A stretch of DNA of 64,000 nucleotides from Tetragonia tetragonoides (lineage: Eukaryota; Streptophyta; Magnoliopsida; Caryophyllales; Aizoaceae): assembly GCA_038025085.1 (NCBI GenBank), contig CM076152.1:28399501-28463500 (forward strand), in the 5' to 3' direction. This document shows positions 45,301 to 57,300 of the stretch, one piece after another. A program made the position numbers and the translations under genes. Position 1 is the first letter of the stretch. The number at the start of each line of letters is the position of its first letter. Below the pieces are notes generated by a model, which made no database searches, had not been told where the DNA came from, and was given only the letters and a program-made list of their open reading frames with translations.

Positions 45301-48300
45301 TGCTTGCCCGTGGAAGTTTATATCTCAGGTATCGCCTCTTTTCTTTCCCCTGGTTGAATTTCATGTGGGCAATGGCCATCGGGTAAGGTTCTGGGAGGAT
45401 GTGTGGAAGGGGGACTCCACTTTCTCTTCCTCATATCCTCGGGTTTATCAGTTGTCCATGCTCCATGAGGCGCCAATATCGGAATTTTACTCCGTTACGG
45501 GCGGTTCTTGGAACCTACACTTACGACGGGCACCCCATGATCGTGAGATGGAGGAAATTGTTTCCCTCCTGAGCATGCTAAACACTACTCTTCTCGTCCC
45601 TAGGGACGACTTGCGGACTTGGGAAGGAGACTCCTCTGGGGTTTTCTCCTCCAAGTCTTTCCTGCATCGGCTTAGTCTGCCATCTCAGTTCCCCCCATTC
45701 CCCCTTGCTACTTTTATCTGGAAGTCGAAGGTTCCTCTGAAGGTGCGCGCCTTCGTGTGGACTTTGGTGTTAGATAGGGTGAATACGCATGACATATTGC
45801 AGCGGCGGAGGCCTGGTTGGTGTCTGTCTCCAAGTGTGTGTGTTATGTGCCGTCACGATTGTGAGAACGCCTGTTTGTGTTGTGCGAGTTTGCTAGGATG
45901 TTGTGGGGTAGGTTGAAAGGGGGTGAGCCTTTTGCCACTCCGGCTACAGTGGCGCAGTTTCTACAGATGCGGTTTGTTGCTGGTGGGAGGGGGAGTGAGG
46001 GTAAGTTATGGCGGAGGTGTGCTTGTATGGCCATCCTGTGGCGTATATGGCTGGAGCGGAATTCGAGGGTCTTTTCCGCTTCTGGAAAGTCCGTCGACTG
46101 TGTTTGGGATCATGTTGTTTACTTGGCTTCTCTCTGGGCGAAGGCAGCTGGGGCCTTCAAGGGTGTTCCATTGACCCTTTGTTCAACTTTATTGGGGGGA
46201 GTTATAGTTTTTTCTTTGTAATCTTTTGAGGACTCCTTGTCCTCTCTTTGTATTCTTCCAATTGAATAAAATTTTTCTTATCTAAAAAAAATAAAAATGT
46301 GAAGATGGTGCCTCTTGTCCCTAAACTTTTCATTTTCGTAATTGTGTATTATTTATGCACTAGGTTGTATCTGTTACCTCCATCAAGAACCTTACTTCCA
46401 TCCAATCCGCCATAATAGCCCTTCATGTAATAAATGTATAGAGCCCAATGTAGTTAGACTGCCACATGAGTGGTATTTCGTTTATTTGTGGTGTGTTCTA
46501 TGGTTTGATGCAAGCTCATACTCCTCCCAGATCCTCTTAGTCTTTTTGGGGTCCTGTAATTTGTTCATCATCCGCGAAGAACAGACGACTAACCGTTGAG
46601 GCACATTGGCAATATTAGTCCTATGGATTTATCTTCTCTGAAAAACATTAGTGATAAGACCTTAAAGATCTTCTTCAATAAAATATGAATCAATATTCAA
46701 TAGGTATGAAAAAATGAAAATTTGTGGATCCCCTTGGTGGAGGCCCTTCTAGCAAAAAACCTGTAGACATTCACCATCAACAATGGTTCAGAAGGAGACA
46801 CTTGACATAGCTCATAACTTGTGGCTTTGGAAACTCACTTGTAAGCATGGCCCTACTCGAGAAAGACCACACAACCAAATTCGAAGAAAAATTAAGCTCT
46901 CCCACCCTCAGGATAGGGTGGATCTCCATGGCACCCATCTTCAAGACGAGAGAGGGGGAACGTCACTTGGTGTGGAATAGGCGTGGATCTTCATTCTCTA
47001 GTGCCCCCATCGCAAAGAAGGGAAAGAAAGACCAGCAATGTGGTCTATCCATACCATTAGGTAGCTCTTTCGGCAGGTCCTACAGTTTAGGAGTGAAAGA
47101 TGACCAAAAATCCCATCTTCTTGAATTATTTTATGCATTGGGACCGTTACTGCACAATACGAGTAATTCTTATGTTATTGATTGCCATATTACATATAAA
47201 ATGCTTTGTTGTGTGACTTGCTTTGTTATGAGAATTAATAATGTTAACCAATTCCTTGTTTTATGTTGGATGTTAGAGCGTGCTTTCTTGCACTTAAGAG
47301 AGTTAGCTCCTCGAGGGTGGTCTTAATTCACGTAAAGGTCCCTCCCTTCTTTTCTATAAAAAAAAATTCCACGTAAAGGAAGCTCCCTTTTCTTTCTCAA
47401 TTTTAGGAAGATATGGAGGGTAGTCTCCTCACTTAGAAAGCTCTTTCCTATAAATGGGGTTATGGGGTTATTTTGCTTGCAGTTCCCTTAGTTTTTCTTG
47501 GTTTCTTGTATTATAATTTCTTTTGGGGAATTTTCGTATTATATACTCCCTCCGTTCCATAATTCACGTTTTCCTTATTGGTTTGGTCCATTCCATATTG
47601 ATCTTTATGTTTCTTAAAGTGACAAATTTTGGGCTATGATACTATCCATCCAACCCATATCTCACTCACATCCAAAAAATTGAATTCAAAATACACAACA
47701 AAGATTGTGGCCTCCACCAAAGGCTTAAAAGGAAGAAAAAGACTAAAGTAAAATTGTCTTGGTCTTTGTGCCATTTAGATATGTAAAGATCGATATGGAA
47801 CGGAAGGAGTTCTATTTGAAAATAAATTTTGGCGTTGTTGAAATGAGTGTATATCTAGTGTGATTAAATGTTGCTCGTGACTAAAGAAAAATAGTACCGT
47901 GGCCACTAAATGGTGGCCATTGAAACTTTTTTAAATTTACATTGTTCAGTTAGAATGGTGACCATTAGTCAAAGCTCATATTAAGCAAGCGAAAAGGACT
48001 ACATTTTTGTTCTCTTCACCTTAATTTTAGTTTAGCTCAATCAATTTAAATTTTGTTAATCTGAGAAATCATCATTCTAAACTTTTTTTATTCATATATA
48101 TACGGTGATACTTTCGCCGAAAAGACTTCAACATATACTATTAATTGAGTCCAATATCGAAGGGGTTTTGACGCGTTAGAAATATCAGAAGGTCAAGTAG
48201 AGATTAGTTTAGTGCAAGTCTTTTACTATAGTAGTATAGTCTATATCAGCTTTAGTTTAGTTTTGTTCAGTTTTTATCAACATGAAGAGAATGAGATTTT

Positions 48301-51300
48301 TGGAAATATCAATTAGAGTGCGCTGTTGAGTGGAATTGCAGGGTCGACCAGTAGATTAGTGGCGGAGACAGGAGGGAGGAGCTTGTGCGTAGGAGTGTGT
48401 AGTTGAAAAATGCACTACTGAGAGAAAAGCAAAGCCAACGGCAGAAAATGAAGGTAAAGCGGGCTAAAGAGGGCGACACAAATTCTAGACTTTTTTCTTT
48501 AAGGTGGTGAATGACAAAAGGTGGAGGAGCTTTATTAAGGAGCTGGAGACTCAGAGTGGAGAGGTGGTTACTGATGTTGGAAGATTAGTCGAGAGATCAC
48601 GGAATACTATCGTGCTACGGCCTCACATTGAGGATCTGGACTGGTGTCCTATTTCTCTGATTCTGGCAGCTCGGTTAGAGCGGCCATTTGAGTTAGAGGA
48701 GACTTAAGCGGCGGTATTTAGTATGGATAGGGAGAAAGGTTCGGGTTCTGATGGCTTCACTATGGCTTTTTTTCAGGAGGGAGGTGATTAAGGACGATCT
48801 TCTTGATGTCATGGCTGATTTCAGGTGCAGGGTTTCTGTAAAAGGAGTATCAATTCAAATTTAATCACCCTCGTCCGAGGATCGCTCAGTTAAGGACTTT
48901 TGTCTTATCAGCTTGGTTACCAGTGTCTATAGTCATTCTACTACTATTCTTACTCTCATAGTGCTTTTGTGGAGAGGAGACAGATTTTGAATGCTGGTGG
49001 AAAATTAGACGGTGTATGATGCTAGATGGAGAGGTATCCATGGGGTGGCGTTCAAGCTGGACTTTGAGAAGGCTTACGACATGGTGAGTTGGCAATTTCT
49101 TGCTATGGTGCTGGAGTGGAAGGACTTTGGGGAGCTTTGGAGGCGTGGATCAGAGGCTGCTTCTTAAATGCTTATTTTTCGGTGCCGGTTAATGGGGCTC
49201 CCGGGAGTGGGTCTCTTCTTCTGGGGGAGTAAGGCAAGGGAATCCTTTGTTACATTTCCCATTTACTCTTGTGGTGGTTATGCTTTGTAGAATGCCGGAG
49301 AGGGGTGTTAAGAAGGGGGTAATTACTGGAGCCAGTGGTTCAACGTGTTTCGAAGAGGCTTGATGGGTGGAAGAAGGTTTACTTTTCTTTGGGAGGTAGA
49401 AGTGTAGGACCAGTGTCATTCAGTCTTGTCTCTTCAGTATCCCCTTGTATTTCCTCTCTCTTTTCAGGATCCCCGTGGCTGTGGCTAGGTGGATCGAAAA
49501 TGATGAGGGATTTCTTGTGGTATGGCATGGAAGGTGAAATGAAAGACCATTTGGTGAGTTGGGATAAGGTGTGTCCGCCAAAGGAGGATGGTGGTTTGGG
49601 CTTTGGTAGGTTGGTGGATAAGAATATTGTGCTCATTGGTTAGTGGTTGTGGCGCTTTCCTTTGGAGACGTGTGCTAGGTGACTGGGAGCATTTATGACA
49701 TGCGCAGAATGCGTATGGAGTATGGGAGTCCTTGGAAATTTGTGTCATAGCTGTTTTCTCGTTTTTTCCATCTGGTTCGAACAAATCCGAGGAATGGGTT
49801 GCGGATTCGATTTTGGTAGGATGGTTGGGGGGATGAACAGCCTTTGTGTGTGCGTTTCCTTAGAGTGTTTCAGCTCTCAGTGTCACACTGCTACATGAGG
49901 CTGTAGTCTCTGAGTTGTATTCGGCGGCGACAGGGTCGTGAGGCCCCTTCAGGAGTTTGGAGAGGGAAGAGGTAACCCTTTTGTGGAATTTCTAGAGTCA
50001 GTTTCAGGTTAGGGAAAAGGATGATTCAAAGAGGTTGCAGCCTAGCTTTCCTATTGCGCAGTGGCAGTGGAAGGCGAAAGTACCTTCTAAGGTAAGAGCC
50101 TTTGTGTGGACATTGGTGTTGGATGGGATCAATACTAACGACCGGCTTCAGCGACGTAGGCCGAGTACAGGTGACCTGATATCTGTATACTGTCTGGCTA
50201 GCTGTGTGTCTTCCTCTCACCTTTTCTTGCGGTGTGGACTTAAAACAGAATTTTTGGAGCAGCTTAGCTGGCATTGTAGGTGAGACATGGGATTATCCAG
50301 ATTCTATTATGGTGATACCCCAAGCGAAGCGTGGGGGACTTGGATGGAGGCAGGAGAAAAGCCAAACGGAAGTGTGCTATTTTCGCAGTGCTTTGGTGTA
50401 TTTGGTTAGAAAGAACACTAGGGTTTTTTGCAAGGGGTTTGGGGGCCGCTGGCATAAGCGGATTAGGGGTTGCCTTTCCAAAATCGAGTTTTTCAGTTTT
50501 GGGGATTGGTTTTCTTCCTCACGTGGTCTTAGACAGGGTGACCCACTCTCATCTTTCCTTTTCACCTTGGTTGTTGATGTCCTTGGCCGGATGTTAGATA
50601 GGGGCGTTGAGCGAGGCTTGGTAAAGGGTTTCCGGGTGGGTAGGGAGATGGTTCCTGTTTATGACCTCCAGTTTGCGGATGACACTATTTTGTCGGAGGT
50701 TGAGGGGTTTAAGAGGGTTCTCACTCTTCTATAGGTGTTTGAGCTCGTGCTCGTGTCTTGAATGCGTGTTAATCTGTCTGGGTGAATGTCGAGGAGGGTA
50801 TTCTTGGTACGTTGTCTGGTCTAGCGGGGTGTCAGGTGCAGCAGTGGCCCCTCACTTATCTTGGGGTGCCTCTTAGGGGCAATCCACGGTCGGCTTTTTT
50901 TTTGGGAGGCAGTTGTCTCTAGAGTGGCTAAGCGCCTTGATGGGTGGAAAGGGGGTTATTTCTCTCTCGGGGGCAGGATCACTATTCTGCAGTGTCTTGC
51001 TAGCATACCCCTTTACTACCTTTCACTCTTCAAGATCCCGGTTAGCGTAGCTAAACGGGATCGAGAGGATGATGCGGGATTTTCTGTGGTCGGGGGCGGA
51101 CGGGGGTAAAGAGATCACCTTGTCAGTTGGGATAATGTATGTAGACCAAAGTCAGGGGGTAAGTGGTTGTGGCGTTTTCCGTTGGAGCCCATGGGATGTC
51201 CGGACTGTTAGTGGAGTTTCTCATGCTTGCCCTTGGAAGTTTATCTCACAGGTATCCCCTCTTTTCTTTTCCCTGGTTAGATTTAATGTGGGTAATGGAC

Positions 51301-54300
51301 AACGAGTAAGGTTCTGGGAGGATGTGTGGAAAGGAGATACGCCTTTTTCCTCCACATACCCTCGGGTTTTTCGGCTGGCCACCCTTCATGAGGCGCCGGT
51401 GTCGGACTTCTATTCCAACGCCGGTGGCTCGTGGGACCTTTATTTACGCTGAGCTCCACATGATCGTGAGATGGATGAACTAGTTTCTATCCTGAGTGTT
51501 CTTAACACTACTCTTCTTACCCCAAGGGGTGATTCCGGGACTTGGGAAGGAGACTCCTCTAGTGTCTTCCCCTGTAAGTCCTTCATGCATCGGCTTAGCC
51601 TTCCCTCTGAATTTCACCATTTCCCTCTTGCTACATATATCTGGAAGTCTATGATTCCTGTCGCCTTTGTGTGGACCCTGGTGCTAGGCAGGGTGAATAC
51701 GCATGACATGATGCAGCGGCGGAGGCCTGGATGGTGTTTGTCGTTGGATTTGTGTGTAATGTGTCGCCATGATTGTGAGGACGGGTTACATCTGTTTGTG
51801 TTGTGTGATTTCGCTTGGATGTTGTGGGATATGCTGAACAGGGGGGATCATTTTGCGAGCCCGGCTAAGTGGGGCAGTTCTTACAGATGCGTTTTGCTGC
51901 TGGTAGGAGGGGGCGGGAGGGTAAGTTGTGGTGGATGTGTGCGTCTATGGCCATTCTGTGGTGTATTTGGCTAGAGCGGAACTCGGGGGGAAATAGTTGA
52001 TTATGTTTGGGATCACGCTGTTTACTTAGCGTCACTTTGGCTAAGGCAGCGGGGGCATTCAAGGGTGTCCCGCCTACTCTAGTTCAGCTACAGTGGCGGA
52101 CTTGTAGATATTTTTTTGCTTTCCTTCTGAGGACATCTTGTATTCTTTCATTGATTCATTAATAAAAAATTTCTTATCAAAAAAAAAAAAGGTGGTCTAG
52201 ATAGCCTCTTCTGTGGGCTAAGGCTACTGGATGTTTGCGAAGTTATCCTGTTACACAGGTTATGCTTCATTGGGCTAAGTTGTAAATATGCTCCCTTTGA
52301 GGACTGCTTGGCCTCTTAGGATGTAATTATTTTTATTGATATTTATAATAGTTTTTCTTATACAAAAACCCCAACTCCCCACTCCCCCACCGCCTTAACC
52401 CTTAATGAATTTTATGAGATGCCCACTTTCAGCAGTTAAGAGAGGCAGTGGTTGTGGTAGTGGAGGGTGGGGGTGGTGGTTATGGTGGTGAAAGGGAAGG
52501 AGAAGGGGAAGAGGGTGGGGGGGATGGGAGGGCAGAAAATGGAGGGTGAGGGTGAATTCTTTCTTCTTCTTTTTCTAAGTAGAATTGAAGAGCAGAAATC
52601 AATTGAAGCTTACAAATTTAATCACTTGAGGGCAATTTAATCAGTTCAAGTCATGTTCGTGGTCCTTTATGAAGAAAACATGATAGAAGGGTTCTGTGAA
52701 GCGTAACTAAATCAATAAGGGCTTTTTCCACGAAACATGTGTTGTAAATGATTCCCCACTTATCGTCCTTGTAACATCAGAAATTCTTTTTTGGGTGTCC
52801 AGGAGCAATCTTTCTACTAGTTAGGGGTCTAGACTACGGTGGGGAGCTTTCTTACAACTACGTTTTGCAGCAATGAGGAGGGGTAAGGAGAGGATGATGT
52901 GGTGGAGGTGTTTTTGTATGACTGTTCTTTGGTGCATTTGGTTGGAAAGGAACTCGAGGGTGTTCTTCGATGCGGGGAAGCCTGTAGATTATGTGTGGGA
53001 TCCTGTGGTCTATTTTGCCTTTGGGCTAAGGCCGCGGGGGCTTTCAAGGGTGTGCCGCTCACGTTTGTACTGTGCCACTGGCGTGATTTGTAGATACTTA
53101 ATTTGCTCCTGAGGATATGTTGTCCTCTTTTTGTATTCTTTTAAGAATTAATTAATAAAATTTTTCCTTATCTAAAAAAAGTTAGGGGTCTAGACCGATG
53201 ATGTTTCCATGGCCTCTATTTAGTGGTGTCCATGGAAGAAGTTCTCGTCTATAAAAAGATGATTGTATTATATTAATTTACTTTATTTTACATTTTTGTG
53301 CTGTCCTCTACAGATGACTAACCCACTGATGTGGTTCCGCAACCTCGTTGACATAATGACATTCAGCCTAGGTTATAAACTATGGTGATGGATGAACTCT
53401 CTACCAGAAGGGAATATCACGCAAGTATTAATTTAGTGGACATTGTCTTAGAAGACTCGCTATGATGCTTTTTGTGCTCTGAGTTTTCTGTATATCGTAG
53501 CTGTTTTGATAGATTGAAGTAACTGCTAATTGGAAATTTGCTAGCATATAGACATATCTTATGTTTTGGAGATAAATTTCAGTTGCCTGCAAAGCAGCAA
53601 GCTATTATTAGTCGTTATATTTATAAAAACAAAATGCCTATATATTCACCTGTTGTGGTTGATACACTGGCAGGTGCAGGAGCCACTTCCATTGATAGTT
53701 CATCATCTTCCTATATCAATGACATTTGCATTCATCTCTGACGACAACATTTTGGTAAGATTGAGCTGGATTCCATGTTTGGTTGGACTATTGTTGTTAA
53801 TGTAATTGACACAGGTGATATTGCTGTGTGAGGAAAAGTTATCCTTCATTGCCGTTTTTACAGTTTCTTCGTCACAATAATTTTTTATATATAAAATAAA
53901 AAATTAACACAGGTGATAGATCCAACCCACTATGAAGAGGCAATAATGAAAGGAAGAATGACAGTTACAATGAATACAAATGGTGATGTCTGTGCCATCC
54001 AAAAGGCTGGAGGAGTTGGTATCATGCAGAGTGTTGTAATGCAGTGCTTACGAGTTGCTGCTGTGAAGGCCACTGATATAACAAGCAATATTGAAACTGC
54101 TGTAAGATGCAATGGCAATGCTTTTTGGTAGTCCTGTGCCTTTTTTCTAGTTCCTTCCTTTTGAGGGGAAGGTCAGGAGCATGTTGAGTACTGGTTGGTT
54201 TTTGTCCTCTTGCCGTCAGTGTTGCTGTTTAGCTTTGGAATATAATGGCCTGAATCAAAATGGCTGAGGGTGGGAGCCTCTTTGGAGGCACTGGGTAATG

Positions 54301-57300
54301 TTGATTTTGTTATAGTCAGTGCTGCGGTTGTTGGAGTTTCTAATTGATTTTGTTTGAACGCACCAGGTTGAATCCTACAACACACAAAGGGCACTTCGCA
54401 ATATCAAGATCCATTCTTCTTCTGATGCCTTGGTTGTTGATCCACCTCATTCACAAATGAGGGAGGACAAAAGACAGTCTTCTGATAAAACAGGAACAGT
54501 GCATCACGAGAAGTCAGCATCTCAAGAACATAGGATCAGTGAAAGCAGTGATATGGTAACTGAGGAACCAATGTCTAGATGCAGGGGTCCCTCATGTTGG
54601 TATGCTGGCTGTATTCCCAGAAGTTACAGATGGTGCTCAGTTATATTTACTTGTTACTAGTTTGTATGTTAGAAAATGGAGATTATCAAGTATTTACCTG
54701 CTTTTTAACTCATAAGGATAGGGCCATCAAGTGCTGTAGTTTACTGATGTTATGGGGGTGTGCTTTAAAATGAGTTTATTCAAATGCGATCTACTTTATA
54801 TAGTAAAAGTTGTATACAAACTCTATGCTAAACCATCATGTAAGAAAGATAAAAGGATTAGATCTAAATTTAGATTTAGATACTGCTGTTGGAACAGCAA
54901 GAGAAACAATGTAGTGGACTTGAAGAAGGGTAGAGAAAAATGGATAATTGTAAGCAGTATTGTATGTGTGAAAGAAAATTGCGAGTATTCTATGGTTATT
55001 CTCAGTGAGTCTATCCTTCTATTCTTTAGGTTGAGTGCTTGACGTGAAACATCATGACATGTACTGTTGTATGTTTCACAGGGATCCATATTCGAAAGGG
55101 GTAGATTCAGATCTTTTGAAGGCTTCTCTTGCGTCTCGTGGTAATTCTCCTTTTTAACTCTTACAACTTTCCTGAAATATTTTGATCTGTTGCATGAATC
55201 ATTGGTGGGTGGGTGGACTCTGTCTCTTTACCCTCACTTTTACTGTTTGTTTGGCTCCAGAGGTACTTGATTATCTTTATGACTGTCATTAACTCTCTGT
55301 GTGTGTACTCCTGCATATTTGTGCATCAATTTATCATGAATGCATGTCTCCATTTCATTTTCTACTTCTCTTTGGGGCTATGTTACTTGGACGTGGAAGA
55401 TAATGGCTTGTACCCTTTGACTACCCAACATAACAACTTATGCATTCTGAATATGGGTCTACCGTACTTGTGCCGGAGGTAGGTGCGATCCTCAGACATG
55501 TTCCTCCATCCATGAAAATTTCCTGCGAATTACACATTCAAAGCAACAGCAATAATATGATCGAGTTAGCTGGGCTTTTCTAGATCGGGTGATGGATAGG
55601 AAAGGGTTCGGAGAGAGATGGCGTAACTGGATTAGGGGTTGTCTGTCTAATGCTAGCTTTTCTGTCCTTGTTAACAATGCGGCTCGTGAGTGGTTCACAT
55701 CGTCCAGGGGTCTTCGACAAGGGGACCCCCTCTCCCCCTTTCTTTTCACCTTGGTGGTTGATGTGCTTGGTCAGATGTTGGAGAGGGGTGTGGAGCGGGG
55801 GTTAGTAGATGGTTTTCGTGTCGGTCGGGAGAGGGTGTCGGTCTCCCACCTTCAGTTTGCGGATGATACGATTCTCTTCCTCTCGGCCGAGGTTGAGAGA
55901 TTTAAGAGGTTGCTTACCCTGTTACAGGTATTTGAGGTGGTCTCCGGGATGAAGGTTAATCTGTCTAAGTGTAGTTTGGCTGGGATTAATGTGGTTGATG
56001 ATGTTCTTGAGTCCTTTGCAGGCCTAGTGGGCTGCCAGGTGCAGCTGGGTTTCCCCCTTCCCGGGCTTTGTCCTTTTAGGAGCCGGTTGTGTCTAGAGTA
56101 GCTAAGCGTTTGGATGGTTGGAAGGGTGTGTATTTTTCCGGGGGGGGGGGGGATTACTATTCTTCAGTCTTGTTTAGCTAGTAGCCCTCTTTATTATCTC
56201 TCCTTATTCAGGATTCCGTGTGAGTGTAGCCCTCTTTAGAGGATTATGAGGGACTTCCTTTGGTCTGGGGCAGGGGAGGGCATGAGAGAACACTTGGTTA
56301 GTTGGGACCGTGTTTGCCGGCCGAAAACGGAGGGGGGGCTGGGTTTTGGTAGATTGGTGTCCAAGAACATTTCGTTAGTGGGTACGTGGTTGTGGCGGTT
56401 TCCCCTGGAGTCTGATTCCCTCTTGCATCGAGTTATCAAGAGCAAGTACGGTCTTATGCACAATGGGTGGGACGCTAATGCTGGCTCCAATGTTTCTCAT
56501 GCATGCTCTTGGAAGTTCATTTCCCCGACTATATACTTTCCAGTGGTCAGATATAATGTGGGTAATGGTCTTCGGGTTCGGTTCTTGGAGGATGTGTGGA
56601 AGGGCGACATCCCTTTCTCTTCTGCATATCCTCGGGTTTTCCGGCTGTCCACCCTTCACGGGGCCCCAATGGTTCCATTTTACTCCGCCACAGGTGGGTC
56701 CTGGGACTTACATTTGTGCCGGGCACCACATGATAGGGAGATGGAGGAGCTTGTTTCCCTCCTGAGTGTATTTAACTCTACCCTTCTCGTCCCAAGGGAC
56801 AACTCTCGGACTTGGATTGGAGATTCCTCTGGGATCTTCTCTTGCAAGTTGCAAGTCCTTCCTTTATCACATTAGCCTTCCTTCAAAATTTCCCCGTTTT
56901 CCGTTAGCTACATTTATTTAGAAGTCTAAGGTTCCATTCAAGGTACGTGCTTTTGTGTGGACTTTTTGGTACTAGGTAGGGTGAACACATATGACATGCT
57001 GTAGCGCGGGAGACCAGGTTGGTCACTTTGACCGTTGTTTTGCGTGATGTGTCGTCATAGCGAGGAGAATTGCTTGCATTTGTTTGTGCTATGCGATTTT
57101 GCAAGGAGTTTATGGGATAGGTTGTTGTGTGGGGAGAGTTTTGCGTTCCCAGCCACAGTGGGCGGTTTCTTGCAATTACGGTTTGCTGTGATGAGGAGAA
57201 ACAAGGAGGGGCGGTTGTTGTCGAGGTGTGCTTGCATGGCTATACTATGGTGCATTTGGTTGGAGAGGAATTCGAGGATCTTTTCCGAGGCTAAGAAGAC

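Larger units (their letters stand above)
40152..46296 (+). mobile_element. Full-length L1-type LINE with 17 bp target-site duplication
   Basis: ATGTGAAGATGGTGCCT lies at 40135-40151 and again at 46297-46313. Between them are 6145 bp with a leader, ORF1, ORF2 (endonuclease, reverse transcriptase, zf-RVT), a short 3' UTR with hairpin and an A-rich tail. This is plant L1-clade structure. ORF1 and ORF2 both contain frameshifts, so it is no longer autonomous, but the clean duplication shows it is one insertion event. Confidence 0.92.
39873..53673 (+). other. Giant RRP45 intron 4 (13.8 kb)
   Basis: Donor GTGCGT and acceptor TGGCAG. The expansion is explained by a 6.1 kb LINE, a MITE, a nested LINE pair and a short LINE, which together make up about 11 kb. 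The host intron was originally perhaps 2-3 kb. Confidence 0.85.

Noticed and set aside
46847..47326. 159-codon ORF in RRP45 intron 4
   Set aside because: No recognisable motif and surrounded by transposon sequence; not enough to call a gene.
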